Origin: Bigelowiella natans CCMP2755
Lineage: Eukaryota; Cercozoa; Chlorarachniophyceae
NCBI GenBank assembly: GCA_000320545.1
Contig: ADNK01002731.1
Location: 1-64,000, forward strand
Reading direction: 5' to 3'
Length of the DNA stretch: 64,000 bases
This document shows, in pieces, positions 10,784 through 23,227 of the stretch. Position 1 is the first letter of the stretch, and each line of letters begins with the position of its first letter. The notes under the pieces were generated by a model. The model was not told the origin of the DNA, searched no databases, and saw only the letters and a program-made list of their open reading frames with translations. The position numbers and the translations under genes are program-made.

Positions 10784-11888
10784 ATGGTGCTCTATGGTCT
10801 CGTCCACTTCGCTCGCTCTGCCTCTCGCATTCCTCGTGCTGCCCCCCTTCGACACCTCCAATCAAAGTTAAGCCGAAACTTTAGCCAATCGTTTGACGGG
10901 GAAGCAGCGACTCTTTTCCAGAGTTTCTTTCAGAACGGCGCCCCTGCATGGGCTGAAACGGTCTCTGCCGTCCGACGGGTTAATGCAAGTCCTTCCACAA
11001 TCATCGACATTGCTTCTGGGCCCGGGGAACCTGCATGTAGCCTATCGGAAGCATTTCCTACATCTAGTGTAATATGTAGTGATTCATCCCCTGACATGGT
11101 CGAAATGGCCCGGACCCGCAGTGAGCAGCTCGGAAAGAGCAACATGACATTTTCAGTTGACAACATGAATGACCTTTCCACTTATGGAGACGGGACGAAG
11201 GACATTGTAACAGCTCAATTTGGTTTGATGTTCTCCCCTGATCTCTCTATCGCCCTATCGGAGATTCATCGTGTCTTGAAGCCAGAGGGGCACCTGGTTG
11301 CAACCGTTTGGCAAGAATTCGACCTTTTTCCTTTAATAAAGGAAACTATGACTGAGATACTCGGAAAGCCTCCGCCTGCTCCCCCAATCAATCCTATGTC
11401 GCTTGCAGACCCTGATCCACTTGATGCAGCGCTAGCTGCTGCTGGATTTGAGATTGCAGAGGGGCATCGTGAGGTTAAAGATATCACATTTAATATGGGT
11501 CCAAGTAATGAAACACTCACGAAACAATAACGGAAAATTCACGATTTTTTCACACACACTTATTTTAGATGCCACATGTAGTCAGCTCCTGCCAAAAAAA
11601 GTAAAAATACTTTTAAGAAGCGAATCGCTTCCCCGCCTCGCCACAAAATGTTTTATGCCGGCTTTGGGTTAATATATAGGCACTGACGAGAAGGCGTATA
11701 AGGCTTGCCTCATTCCGGTGCTGCCAAAACTCAAGGAAATGCAAGAAGAGTCAGAAGAAAATAAAGACTTCATCGCAAAAGCGTTAGGAATTCTCAAAAT
11801 TGTTGCAGCTAAGCAAATCAGTAAGCAAGGGGACCTACAGTTGAGCGGAGTTTATCGATATGTTGTAGTCAAAAAGCCTGGAAACTAA
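10784..11888 (+). CDS. Class I SAM-dependent methyltransferase, probably organelle-targeted
   Basis: Two exons, 10784-11504 and 11680-11888, join in phase (intron gtaatg...tatatag) to give 309 residues. Residues 1-35 are basic and hydroxylated with no acidic residues (starting MVLYGLVHFARSASRIPRAA), like a mitochondrial or plastid presequence. The Rossmann motifs of the Methyltransf_11/25 group follow: motif I IIDIASGPGEPA, acidic-loop region SVICSDSSPDMVEMAR, then TAQFGLMFSPD and the post-motif LSEIHRVLKPEGHLVATVW. These bind S-adenosylmethionine; nothing seen fixes the acceptor substrate. The unspliced frame stops at 11530, but exon 2 (GTDEKAYKACLIPVLPKL, ending VVVKKPGN) is clearly coding and in phase. 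An in-frame upstream ATG at 10703 is a possible alternative start. Confidence 0.85.
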
Positions 11889-11942
11889 GCTCGGAGATAA
11901 TATTCTAAAGACACGTGTATGTGATGCAAATTTATCTATGAC

Positions 11943-12002
<60 letters not shown>

Positions 12003-12118
12003 CGTGTGTGTATTATTTCTGTTGTAAATTTGTGAACGTTATGCATCGAAATAAATACACAGTGATTCCCCAGATGGCTTACTATACAATAGTCTAGGTA
12101 CCCACAACTATAGACACA

Positions 12119-12165
<47 letters not shown>

Positions 12166-12612
12166 TATTGTCACATATACTTGCATTGCCTGCTACGGAT
12201 ACGATACGCTTTGCAGCTGGCGGGCCATATTTTTGGATACTATCTGGCAATAGCAGCAGCATGCATTGCTATTTGCTCTTAGACCACATTAACAAGTGCC
12301 AACGAGTAATTACTACGTACTGAAGCTTCACAAAGAAGCTCATTATCTATCTACTCATTCTACCATACATGTAGTCAATCGAGCGCGAAAATGCAACTAA
12401 TTTAGCTGTGTGACGACTACATTCGTTATCTATAGTGTATATGTGACACGCAAGGTATCGCACCTTCCTATATAAGGGCCTACATGTAGCATAACAACGG
12501 CGCTTGCAATAGAATGAAAAGACACTGATCACCAAGACACTACGCAATATCCATAAGTGCTCTAGTGCATCCCAGGTTTATAATTTGGAAATTTTAGAAC
12601 GATCTTGGCATT
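11889..12612. other. Convergent 3' spacer with two long TA repeats
   Basis: Contains (TA)n at about 11946-11982 running into (TG)n to about 12011, and a second (TA)n at 12120-12161. The remainder is AT-rich with no coding signal. It is less TGCA-rich than the other 3' spacers. Confidence 0.6.
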
Positions 12613-13057
12613 TTAAGGCCCACCCAATGCAACTTCTTTGCTCTTCGATATCATAGTACGACTCGTCTCTTTTCTATCATCATCATCATCATCATCGTCA
12701 TTGAATTCTCCCATTTTATACCCCTTGACCACTGCGGTTCCTGGCCATATCACAATCAAATTGCAGCGATCAACATCGGAAAGTAGTCTTTTCGCACGGC
12801 TCCAAACATGCATGCATGCATTCACCAATCTGAATTGCTAATATATTATAGCATCAGTAATTGTCTGGGCGCCGTTCTGATTTTATTATCAATACCCCAC
12901 GAGCAATCTGTATCCCCTGTGAGCTCATCTATCTTCGTCCCTCGTGAAAGAGGCACCTCCTTAATCGCAAATAGTATCGAACCCGGCCTGAGCAAAACAA
13001 TGATGAAGGAAGAAAAATACTAGCCTGTTTATGAGTCAAAGAGTATGTTTGTATCAT

Positions 13058-13100
<43 letters not shown>

Positions 13101-14126
13101 AATTTAGTGTCCGGGAGTGTGGAGCGTTCTGTTGTTTGGACGTTCTTTTTTGTTCACACACCGTAGTTGGCGGTCGCAGACTTCTCCAAATTTTTTGTTG
13201 AAGGCTTCATTTGCCAAGAGGTTGCTGACGTACACGATGTCGCAACTTGAGATATCAGCCTTCAACCCGTCCTACAGATGACATTATTACACACGCTCAT
13301 ATACATTTGTAATTCATATTTAGGTCTTCTGGTGCGGCAGGATGGAGGAGGGGGGGGGAGGAGGAGGGGATACTACATTTTTTTTTTAAAGGCAAATCAT
13401 AATACTTGCATGGAGTTCCACGCTCAATCACCATCTTGCTTACCTCACAGCGTAGCTCTATTTTTGAGGCCGCCTCCTTTTTGCACATCCTAGTAATGAT
13501 AGACATTGCAAGCTCATTAGCATCCGGAGAGATCAACATCGTCGCTGAGGCATTTCCCAGTTGTGAGAGCAAGCAGTTGGCAACCAAACAATGAATCGAT
13601 ACGTCTCTCATTACGACTACAACACTGCGTCCCCTTTTTTGTGCGTACGATGCTCGTGTCTTTCTACTCGGGGTTTTTGATTGATTTCAGGGCCTTCTCG
13701 TGCCTAAACTTGGACAGTTCAATCCCAAGACACCCTTTCAGTTCCGGATACTGCACGTAAGGTCCAGGATGAAGGTAATAATACACACATAGCTCAGAGG
13801 GAGTCTTGAAGAGTAAGCCAGTGTTTACCGGTGTCGGTCATACTCAAATGACGAAGATCTCATATTACTAAAAAATGCAGCTAAGAGGAGGAAACATGGG
13901 CGAAACAGACGGGAAGGTTCGCATGCCTTCTCATCCTCACTACAAACCAAATAACTCACCAAGTAACACCTCGATTTACCTGTTCTGCTGCAACCATAAT
14001 GGCCTCTCCATTCCCAGAGCCAACATCACAGAATATTTTGTCCTTAAGACCAATAGCCTAGCGTAGCAACATCGCAGGTAACGTTAACTGCAGGCTCAAG
14101 TAAGAGGGCAGGACTGTAATGCGCGC

Positions 14127-14163
<37 letters not shown>

Positions 14164-14640
14164 GCAGTGCAGATTGGCCGCAAGCCTCATCATTATATGT
14201 ATCAAATGCGAGAGTCAAGCTACGCTGCCTCGGCCGATGATGATACCATACAAATGAAAGAATGGGAAAAGTTGATTCTCGAAGGCTTTAAATACTTTCT
14301 TTGCTCGATCCAGCAGTGCACAAACCTAGGAGCAGCATTACACGTTAAGAATAATATTCGTACGGCTCGCATGCGTTGTCCCACCACGTCGATGATTACA
14401 GTTAAAGCCATTCAAAGACATACCCCTTCAAATTCAAGGATTCCATAAACGTTGGACCTAATCACAGTGGAATGATATTATGCAAGATCACGTCTTAACC
14501 TGACAATGCGTACCCGCCTGACTCTTCGAATAATTTCTTCTCATTTTCCATGGCTTCTTCTTCTTCATTTGCTTCATCCTGCATCCTCATTGTCTCCAGA
14601 TCGAACAAGGAGTCGTCCGATTCATCATCCGCACTCTAAA
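12613..14640 (-). CDS. Dot1-like / class I methyltransferase, multi-exon, 5' end unresolved
   Basis: At least seven exons share a coherent order. From the 5' side: an acidic exon (SADDESDDSLFDLETMRMQD, near 14505-14637); VYGILEFEG; ALLDRAKKVFKAFENQLFPF (near 14235-14340); the SAM-binding exon LKDKIFCDVGSGNGEAIMVA (13978-14062); YPELKGCLGIELSKFRHEKA (near 13680-13755); an exon with NASATMLISPDANELAMSII (near 13440-13590); DIVYVSNLLANEAFNKKFGE (near 13170-13275); LRPGSILFAIKEVPLSRG (12870-12990); and a C-terminal Asp-rich exon ending at TAA 12613. The series DVGSG, GIELS..RHEKA, DIVYVSNLL and RPGS..FAIKE resembles Dot1-type histone H3 lysine methyltransferases, but generic class I enzymes share much of this. 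The first coding exon upstream of 14637 was not identified. Confidence 0.65.
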
Positions 14641-16532
14641 TACAGGGAAATGAAATATGTAAACACGATGGAGGGAGGGGGAGAGAGGAACGCAGACCAT
14701 GCTGAACGAGAGGGTCTTAGAGCATTGGTTCTGTTTTAGAGGATAGATCACTCTGACAAAATTTTGTGCTCATTACATCTGTAATTGAAATGGGCATGAA
14801 AACAGAAAAATTGAGCCTCGAATTTCTAATTTTCTACCATGCAGACACGTTCTGAACAAAAATGCGCCTAGTCTACCACCTTTTCTTGACTTTCAAATTT
14901 TGGTTCGTTCAAAAGTCTTGAAGTTGTGCCCCAAATTTCTGAACTTTCGCAATGTCTTATTACATTTTGGAAATGTAGTTCTTTATCATTGTTCATTGTT
15001 CATTGTTCCGTCATGAGACATTGTCCATTGCAATGATCACTTCGGTGAGCAAGTGCAGCAGTCAAGGACGCGACGCCGAAATGTCGACTGTGACACTGCA
15101 TCTGGTTCTGGCGCATGCAGATTTGCATCAATGCTTTGTTCATTGTTCACTGCAATCAATGCGATTTTTTTCCAAAGTGACGTTTCGCATCCTCTTTTGC
15201 GGTTGCGCACGACACACATCATCATTGGACAGGAAAAATGGATGATGACCAGAGCGAGCGTGAAAACGCACCCCACCCACACCACTCAAGAAATCGTGCG
15301 TGAAGAACCCACACGTGAACGAAGCAGGTCAGACCTGCGAGCATCTTCGAGTGGCATGCGGAACCGAACCGACCCCTGCACGGGAGTGGAGGGGTCGGGA
15401 GTCAAGAGTGTGCACCTGCTCACATCGAACCAAGCTAGCAAGTCCTGAAAGCACAGGTGTTGACAACACATGGAAGGAAAATCACTCAAAAGAGAAGCGC
15501 GCCGAGTTGGAGAAGCAAAGAAAGGTGAGGGAGAGAGAGGGCCACATCGCACTTGAAACTTTTTCCAACCTCAACCAGGAAGTCTCGTCGAGCAGCCAGC
15601 AACAAGACTGAGCAACAGGACTCTGTGAGCACCCTTCACACCCAATGGAAGGCAACGCAAAAAAAGTCGCATCACCTCCGAATTCTGAGAATTGGTTCAA
15701 TGGTCATCCTGATGCAGCCATGCAAAGCGCAGCGGCTGCAGCGCTCAGGTTGTGTCTGTTGGATGCGCACACGTCATTCGTGCGAAAAGATGCTCTTTCC
15801 TTTCACCCATCGCCCTTGCTCTTGCCACGCTAGCACGCATGCACTTGAAACCATCAGCTTTTGCATTCAAATTGGGGAGGGTGCACTCACTAGGCTCATT
15901 GCGCGCACCAATCTGGTAGCAATTCCATTCAACGAGAACTGATGGATGGACGCGTTCACACAACTGCTAGTCCTGTCTGCTGTTCAGACACACCACACAC
16001 ACACGCCAAACTGCCAACGTGCATTTGCTGTGCCTGGCGTGGACAACGTGTGCGTTCGTGCAAACAAAGCGTTGCATCCAATGTGTCGTCACACGTGCGA
16101 GCAAATTGCGATTGCTTGTGAAGTGTGCAAAACGCAAAGTTGTCATCTCACACGTGCATGTTGTTGTCAAAAATTGCTATCATCATCGTCGATGAACACC
16201 CGTCGACCAAGCTTGTCCGTTCTTTTGGGAGTCAGCCTAGCCCTAGCTCTCTCGTCCAGCACTTTTCGCGCATGTTTGAGTTTGGAGCAGATCGAAACAT
16301 GCTTTTCTATCCTCGCCGGAGCAAATCTTCGAAGACAAAATCTGGCGGGAACATTCATGTCAACAATGTACAAGTGATTGCAGATTGATTGACAACCAGT
16401 TTTCACGAACATATGGTAGGACCGTGGGTCGCACCACGCACACCACCTGCATTGTTCTCTGTTGTCATGCTCTTGCTTTGGTTTCGGAGGGGGCGGTAAG
16501 TCGCGCAGTGACTTGCCCTAACATCAAATACA
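14641..16532. other. Long intergenic spacer, TGCA/GCAC rich
   Basis: About 1.9 kb with many medium-length overlapping frames on both strands and no family match. It includes tandem TTGTTCA words (near 14985-15008), GTGCACCTGCTCAC-like words and CACACACACG stretches. The left end must hold the promoter and first exon of the methyltransferase, so the first 100-150 bp may be partly genic. Confidence 0.5.
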
Positions 16533-17460
16533 TCAGCCCACGTACACAGATGAGCTTTCCTCGTTGAAAGCAAACAAAATGTATGATTGTGAGCAACCAA
16601 CCTCTCTCTTGTACTTTTGAATCAGCCTATTTTGCTTTATCGCTGCTCTCATAGCCTCTCGATCCGCCTTCCACTTTGGAACCTTCTTTGTCTTGGTTGG
16701 TTGCAAGGAGGGCTTGCTGCTGCTCTTGCTGCTGCTCTTCCTGCCGCTAAGCGGTCGAGAACGATGGCCACTTGAAGGTCTGCTACCAGAGTCAGACTTT
16801 CTCGTCGTCGAAAATCAAATTAGAACTTGCATCAATACGAGTGGAATGATAATGATGATCAGGGCGAAATGATGATGATGATGATGAGAATGATAGCGTT
16901 CAGTCTTCTTATTCACTTCTTTGATTTCCTACAAATTTCGGTCTACCTTTCTTCTCTCTCTGGATGCTTCGAATGCCTGGCGCTTTTGAGCTCCAGATGA
17001 AGTAGGAGGGCGATACTGCTGCTGCTGCTGCTGCTGCTGCCGATGTCTATCGTATGCTTTAGTGCTGGTATTTGTGGACACTTCAGCTCCCACCCCCTCG
17101 TTTTCTCCGACCTCTTCACCACCACGAAAAATGCCGTTGTGGTGGCCGCTGTCATTCAATTCTTCCATTTCTTCTCCCCCCGCGTTTGGTTTCCCGGGCG
17201 GAACTGCCCTTGTAATATCTTCAGTTTCGGATTCTGGGAGTGGTGGGGCTTGCTGTTCGCTATAGTCTTTTGATTTCGTCGCCCCGTTGGTACAGGGCGA
17301 TAATGAACTGGGCGAGTGCCTCTGATTCTTCTGTATCGTTTGGCCCCTTTGAAGCAGCAGCGAGTTGGCGCTCTAGTCTCATCACCTTTTGCCGGAGGCG
17401 GTGAATTTCTTCGTCCCTCTCCTTCAGCGCCTTCCTTAACTGAGAGTATAACGTATGTGT

Positions 17461-17498
<38 letters not shown>

Positions 17499-18094
17499 AA
17501 CCAACCTGCCGGGTAGTAGTTGTATCCTCAGCACTTGATTTATTTCTCTTAGTATCGTCGTTGACACTGTCGTTGGCGCCATTCCCGTATCTGGAATTAT
17601 CATCATCTGCCTGCTGCTGCTGCTGCTGATTACCGCGACGAAGACTACCTCTAGGAGATTGAGCAGAATTAAGAGAAGAGCCTCGAGGCGAGGATCGTGG
17701 AGATCTTCTTGGTTGAATCTTTAACCTTGGCGGGCGGGGCATTCCATGCCTACCCCCCCCCCCCTTTTCATAGGATTCTGAACGCGGATGGACAATCTCA
17801 TTCAAGAACATGATTTCAATAATATAGTAGAGGTTTGGGGAAAGATTTGGCGAAATGGAAGAGAGCAACAGTTTTGATCCAGCTACACAGCAATTTTGCT
17901 TGAAGCTCGGAGCTTCGCAACTATTGAATACAGATCTACTTCTTCTTCTAGTATTAGACTTACTTTCTGTCATATCTGTGGAAGAGATGGCACCTGCTGG
18001 TTCATCTCGCCGGGGGCTTCGAGGGTTTCTAGATGATGACAATCTCACGGGATTCGTATTGCCTAAAAATGAACTAGTTTAATAATTCTGAAGA

Positions 18095-18137
<43 letters not shown>

Positions 18138-19029
18138 GAGAGAGCAGCGATGATATTATGGGAAAGCAGCGAACCAAAAACGCACATGTTGTTATCATTA
18201 CCCGGTCTGCAGGAACGTAGCTGTAGCAACCAGGCACAATTTGAGGCGCAACACACGCCACCGACGAACATAATGAAAAACAACTCGCTTTAGAAGTGAT
18301 AAATGCATGGAGAAAGTAGGATAAAGAGAAAGCACGCACGCATATAAATATGAGGGAAAGTAACAGTGGACAATAGATTGGTAGAGGAATGGCAGGGTAG
18401 CATAGTCAGGAACAGAGGAAAACGGTGCTGCCGCGTAGAATCTGCGAGCTAGTAATAATAATGCCAATTTCCCCCGAATATATATATTATATGACCATAT
18501 ACTGTCTTTATGGTGTATGGTAGCTATTACATGAATGACGAGGCTCTCTTCCTTGAACGTTCTTGAGCAATGGGGGCATCGTGCAAGACCATAGTTGTTG
18601 TGAGACTCGCTGTGCACCAAAAACAAAAACAAAAAAGGGGGGGGGGAAGGGGCACTATGTTTAGAAATGCCATCCTAGCACGGAATCATTCTGTGATACG
18701 ACAGGGCAGAATCTGTTTTCATATCCACCATTCTTCGTATGCATATTAGCTGTGTTTGCTACTAGTACTACCTTGCTGCTTGATTGATGCTATTCAGCGT
18801 CTCTGCCTTCATCTTTGAGGGTGATGTGCCCCACCCTGGAGGAGGCTGTGGAATGGCACGTCGTTCTCCTGGCGGCTTTTGGCTCTCTCGCTGCTCCCAC
18901 AGCTTCGCACATTGTGGCAGGTGAATCCGAATACTAGAAGTTCATGAAAACCAATGAATTGAGAGCAAAGCGCCATAATGGTTGTGATCACAGACTTTCT
19001 TTTTTTTTAATATGCCACTATTGCTTCTT

Positions 19030-19085
<56 letters not shown>

Positions 19086-20087
19086 TATCGTGCATAGCAG
19101 TAGCAACCTGGTGGTTCCGTATTTCCGCCCGCATATGTAACAGATTCGATATTTGGGAGCACCAGGAGTCGTCCTTCTTCTAGGGGAAGACATTTCGAGG
19201 CCGTTGTTCTTCTTCCCCCCATTGTTGCTACCTCGTCTAAGATCCCCGTTCAAAGACCTGCAACTTCGCATATGGATCTTGAGAGCAGAGTCTGTGAAGG
19301 TGCGCCCGCAATTAGAGCACGCCTTGAGGTTTGAGTTGTAAGCACTGAATGCCATGTCGTTGAATTCGCCGATCTTGGCGTCACTGAACGTAAAAAGCAT
19401 ACAGCTTTAGAGTGTTCATACGACAACTGTTCGGCTTGATTATCTTAACTACTCATTACATCTATTGAGAACCTCATCATGAATTCACCGCCACCAACAT
19501 TACCACCATCATTCTGTCATTCTCTTCGTAGTCAGTCTGGCAATAATACCCTGGATTTATTCCTTGCTGGATCTGGTCCATATAGCCTGCTGGGGGCTGA
19601 GGCAGAGCCCTGGAGAAAGATATTTTCTTAGCGATGGTTAATACACGACTGTCTCTTCAATGCACACCATAACAATTTACCGTCTCTCCCTCTTATCCTT
19701 GAGATTTTCTCGTTTAACAAATAGCTTTTGGCACTGAGGAATGTGTATCTTAATGCTCGTAGTTCCGTATTGCTGGCCACAAAGGTAGCAAACGACTGCT
19801 TTTGGCCTTCTCATGCTCATGGAGATGCACAGTGAAAGCAATGTCCTTCCGAAACTAGTTGGATTATGACGGAGAACAGGATAAGGGTAAGAGGGAAAGG
19901 CGGGAAGGTTGACTAGGTATATGCTAATATATTTGTGATATGTGTACATAGCAACTGCTTGCATGACACCTCTCTTCTGCTGATGGGCCAGCTGCAGGGG
20001 GGAACGACTGAAACGCAATGGAGGTTGGGTTCCAAACTCCATCCGATCTTCTCCCGTTGTAAACATTCCCATCAAATTCAGTCCCAA
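16533..20087 (-). CDS. ZC2HC1-like protein with several C2HC zinc fingers, polyQ and coiled coil
   Basis: Repeated C-x2-C...H...C fingers are visible. They include VCYLCGQQYGTTSIKIHIPQC (near 19735-19800), CSNCGRTFTDSALKIHMRSC (near 19265-19320), ICYICGRKYGTT continuing after an intron into IRIHLPQCAKLW (near 19125 and 18900), and ARCPHCSRTFKEESLVIH joined to LRSCRPG (18555 and 18205). Between fingers lie Pro-rich linkers such as ALPQPPAGYMDQIQQ. Fingers of this spacing with PxPP linkers are typical of the ZC2HC1 family found in flagellated eukaryotes. Further on come Ser/Arg-rich and poly-Gln stretches, a coiled coil (LKERDEEIHRLRQKVMRLER, near 17380), a second poly-Gln (near 17020), and a basic tail with KVPKWKADREAMRAAI ending at TGA 16535-16533. 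ATG 20087 is the first plausible start. Long GA/CT and TG repeats sit in introns. Confidence 0.8.
18098..18144. repeat. (GA)n microsatellite
   Basis: Near-perfect GA tract in a ZC2HC1-gene intron, next to the exon boundary. Confidence 0.9.
19030..19082. repeat. (CT)n microsatellite
   Basis: About 26 perfect CT units in a ZC2HC1-gene intron. On the minus strand it follows an exon encoding half of a zinc finger, and the polypyrimidine/polypurine tract spans most of that intron. Confidence 0.9.
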
Positions 20088-20794
20088 ATTTATTTTAAAG
20101 AATCGCTAGTGAAGTATATTCTCATAGAAAGACAACCATCATGGAGAAATAATTGTTAAAATTAACCTGAATTTATTTCTTATTAGGATGAATTCTATCC
20201 ACAACAATGTCTGTTTTGATTGTGAAAGTACAGCTTCGGATTCCGATTAGGAAAGATTTTACCGAATCAATTACCAGATACAAGAAATTAATTTAAACAA
20301 CAAAAACAACATGACAAACAATTGGGGAAAAAACCAGTCCGAATAATTGTCGACAGTTGCGAAACAAGAGAAGCAAGTAACGGACGAAAACGAACAAAGT
20401 GCAAGACGTAATTTAGTCAAATGATATGATATATAGAGGACTACTTTTTACTAGATATATCCTAGATCTACATATCTGACTAGCATTCAATATTTGACGG
20501 AGTCAACAATTATTTTGATTTATATTTATTCAGAAGTTTTTAGGGTATATTTTTTGCGTGAGATTGTGTAACAAACGTAACTGCTGGCTGCAGCACCGCT
20601 TTCAGCACCACTTCGTGTAACGATAAAGACGAAAAGGTAGTAGCTTCGGACAGGGGTAGCAATGCCAGAGCGGGAGGAGCGAGCTAAATATATCAGAATA
20701 GTCTGGCAGGAGTGTTGTATTTGGTGATGACTTTCAGTGATGGAACATCTTGATGAAAAGAATTGCTCTAATCGAAATACCACATCGCTGTAAG
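20088..20794. promoter_or_regulatory. Divergent promoter gap between ZC2HC1-like gene and nicotinamidase
   Basis: About 700 bp, AT-rich and largely free of microsatellites. No TGCA-rich spacer sequence is present. A minus-strand frame at 20526-20852 has no recognisable family signature and overlaps the nicotinamidase start, so I treat the gap as regulatory. Confidence 0.4.
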
Positions 20795-21649
20795 ATGCCG
20801 GAGGATAATAAAAAGTTGCTTCCAACCCCCAACGCCAAGCTTCCAACGCCAAACGCCAAGAGGGCAGCGCTTATTGTGGTCGATATCCAGAATGACTTCC
20901 TCATTGGTAACTAAAGCCCTAAATGAAACGCCCCCCTCCTGCATAACAACCTCTCTTTCTCTCTCCTTGAAGCATGCTCTTCGTGCCTCACTTTTCTCCT
21001 GGCAGCAACCCCTCTCTCTTCGTCGTTTTTTGTTATCCTCATCATTTGATTTTATGTAGGATCAATGGCTATGCCACAGGCTAAGAAGCTTGTGCCTGTG
21101 ATCAACTCCCTGAAGAAAGTAGAAAACGAAGAGTGTTCTTATTGTTAAGATAATTATGAATTGTATAGGGGTTTATGGGAGAAACGTAGGTAATTATCAG
21201 CACTCTTTAAAACAGTGATGCTGGTCAGTCTATGATGATCACTGTCATCGCCACCACTACCTACCACCACCATCATCATCACCCTGCTCCTCTCTCTCTT
21301 CCTCTTCTACACGCATAGAATGTCGACTGGACGCTGGTGGCTCTAAGTCAAGATAGTCATCCCGAAGAACACATATCCTTTCTGGAAACACATGCCGACA
21401 ATCCAGCCGCTACCAAAAGCAAATGCATACAGGTAGTGATTCTTCGTTATGACGGGTGTAGCTCTGAATTCCAAGGATCATGTTGATGCTGTCGTTCGCA
21501 GATCGGTAATCACCTGCAACGGCTATGGCCAACGCACTGCGTCCACGGAACAGAAGGAGAGAAATTCTATCCGGAAATGGAGGTCGTCGATCTATTTTGG
21601 ATATTCACTTTATATAGCTGCTCTATCTTCTTCAGAAGACCAACATATT

Positions 21650-21688
<39 letters not shown>

Positions 21689-22406
21689 GTTACATTCCAT
21701 ATGAATTGCAGGTGGATGAGAAAGATATCGTCGTGAAGAAAGGAGTCGAAAAGAATGTTGACTGCTACTCTGCATTCTACGATAACTCTGGATTGGTAGT
21801 AAGCGTTCCTTCTCACCTTTACAACTCCAAACGACGTCATACGCTACGCACACACGCACACACACACACACACAAACGAACATAATCCGGATAATCAGCT
21901 TCAAATCATGCTGCTGAAAGCGGTTTGTGTTGGCTGACGTTGTTAACTCACGATGTTCTGCTAGAAATCGACGGGTATGACCAAACTGCTGAGAGAGGCC
22001 AGGATCTCCGATGTGTATGTATGCGGTGTAGCATTCGACTACTGTGTGGGAAGCACGGCTGTAGACTCTGCAAAAGAAGGATTTAATACCTTTATCGTCG
22101 AGGTAGCATTACATTGTGTAGTTACTACATCCTGCACGTTACCTCCTCATTCCTCCGCCTCCTCCCCGTCTCCATTGTCCTCTTCAAGGATGCTACAGAA
22201 TCTATTTCTTCGGGAAGCAAGAGAAAGATGCAAAAGAGGCTGGATGAGGCTGGCGTTGAGAGCGTGCACTCGTCGGTTCTTCTCACCAAAGTAGAAGGAG
22301 ACAAAAGGTGGGGTGGTATGTGGCACGTGTGTTATTATGGAAAGGAATAAAACAGCTGCTATAGTAATAATGACCATAACAAGGCTACTTTTCTGAAATT
22401 CGCACC

Positions 22407-22446
<40 letters not shown>

Positions 22447-23227
22447 GGAGGGGCGGTGCCGGATACTGGGTATCTATCTCATGATGGCTCCTTGCGGTCC
22501 TTGATCATATCAGGCAAATTGCTGCGGAATATTTCAAGAAGAAGAAAATTATGCCTCTGCTTCAAAAATTGACTGCGCTTGTGCTGCACCACAAACCTGA
22601 GAACCCGAAGAAGTTTCTCATCGATGAGTTAACAAAAATGAAGGTAAAATGTAGAGACAATAGTACTAACTATTCTGTATCACCAAACAACATGCTACCT
22701 CATAGCTCTGATATGTAGCGTCAGTTCCCCCTTCAATGATGCATTATCGCTGCGACAAGCAGTTATATACCATTAACGTTGTGGTTGGAGGAAAAACATC
22801 ATAGAAAATAGTTTTCACATGAATCTGCAGTAGCGAACATGAACCATTAAAATGCATATTTTGGTCTATGTTTGCACAGGAATCCAAAGTGAACGTGGAA
22901 GACATATCCTCTAGCCTTCTCGGGGACGACGATTTGGAGGTTGTGTTCCAGACTGCTGACGTCGCTGGAAGTGGCAAAATCGGCTCTTCCCAGTGTAAGC
23001 AGGTATGTGAGAACGACAATGGTGATTGGGCACATAGATTAGGAATGATGATGGTTGTGATGATGATGGTGATTGATTTTGGGGTAATGCTGTACAATTA
23101 GGCGTTACTTAGTATGGGTATACCTATCGGAGAAATCAAGCCTGTAGTGGATGAGAACGACAAGAAAGCAACCTACGCACTAGACGATTTCAAAAAGCTT
23201 GCAATTCAAGGTTTGAAGACCATTTAG
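20795..23227 (+). CDS. Nicotinamidase fused to an EFCAB10-like (DPY30/RII-like + EF-hand-like) module
   Basis: Ten exons join in phase to give 361 residues: 20795-20906, 21060-21118, 21319-21432, 21502-21582, 21712-21795, 21965-22102, 22189-22307, 22514-22643, 22880-23002 and 23102-23227. Residues 1-236 are a nicotinamidase/pyrazinamidase (isochorismatase-like fold), which hydrolyses nicotinamide to nicotinate in NAD salvage. By comparison with yeast Pnc1, the catalytic triad is D30 (IVVDIQNDF), K132 (VVKKGV) and C177 (GVAFDYC); metal ligands are D69 and H71 (SQDSHP) and H107 (WPTHCVHG). Exon 7 ends AAAAG and exon 8 starts GCAA, restoring the frame across the domain border. Exon 8 encodes IAAEYFKKKKIMPLLQKLTA and HHKPENPKKFLIDEL, like the RII/DPY30-type dimerisation region of EFCAB10. 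Exons 9-10 resemble its EF-hand tail but lack a canonical calcium loop. The fusion reading rests on the 22308-22513 intron being spliced. Confidence 0.85.
22409..22443. repeat. (TA)n tract inside the fusion-junction intron
   Basis: About 17 TA units inside the intron between the nicotinamidase and EFCAB10-like modules. Confidence 0.9.

Noticed and set aside
15053-15942. Several 100-130-codon plus-strand frames in the 14641-16532 spacer
   Set aside because: Frames overlap on both strands, no conserved motif is seen, and composition matches the other non-coding spacers.
20526-20852. 108-codon minus-strand frame near the nicotinamidase start
   Set aside because: It overlaps nicotinamidase exon 1, has no splice partner or family motif, and lies in the divergent promoter gap.
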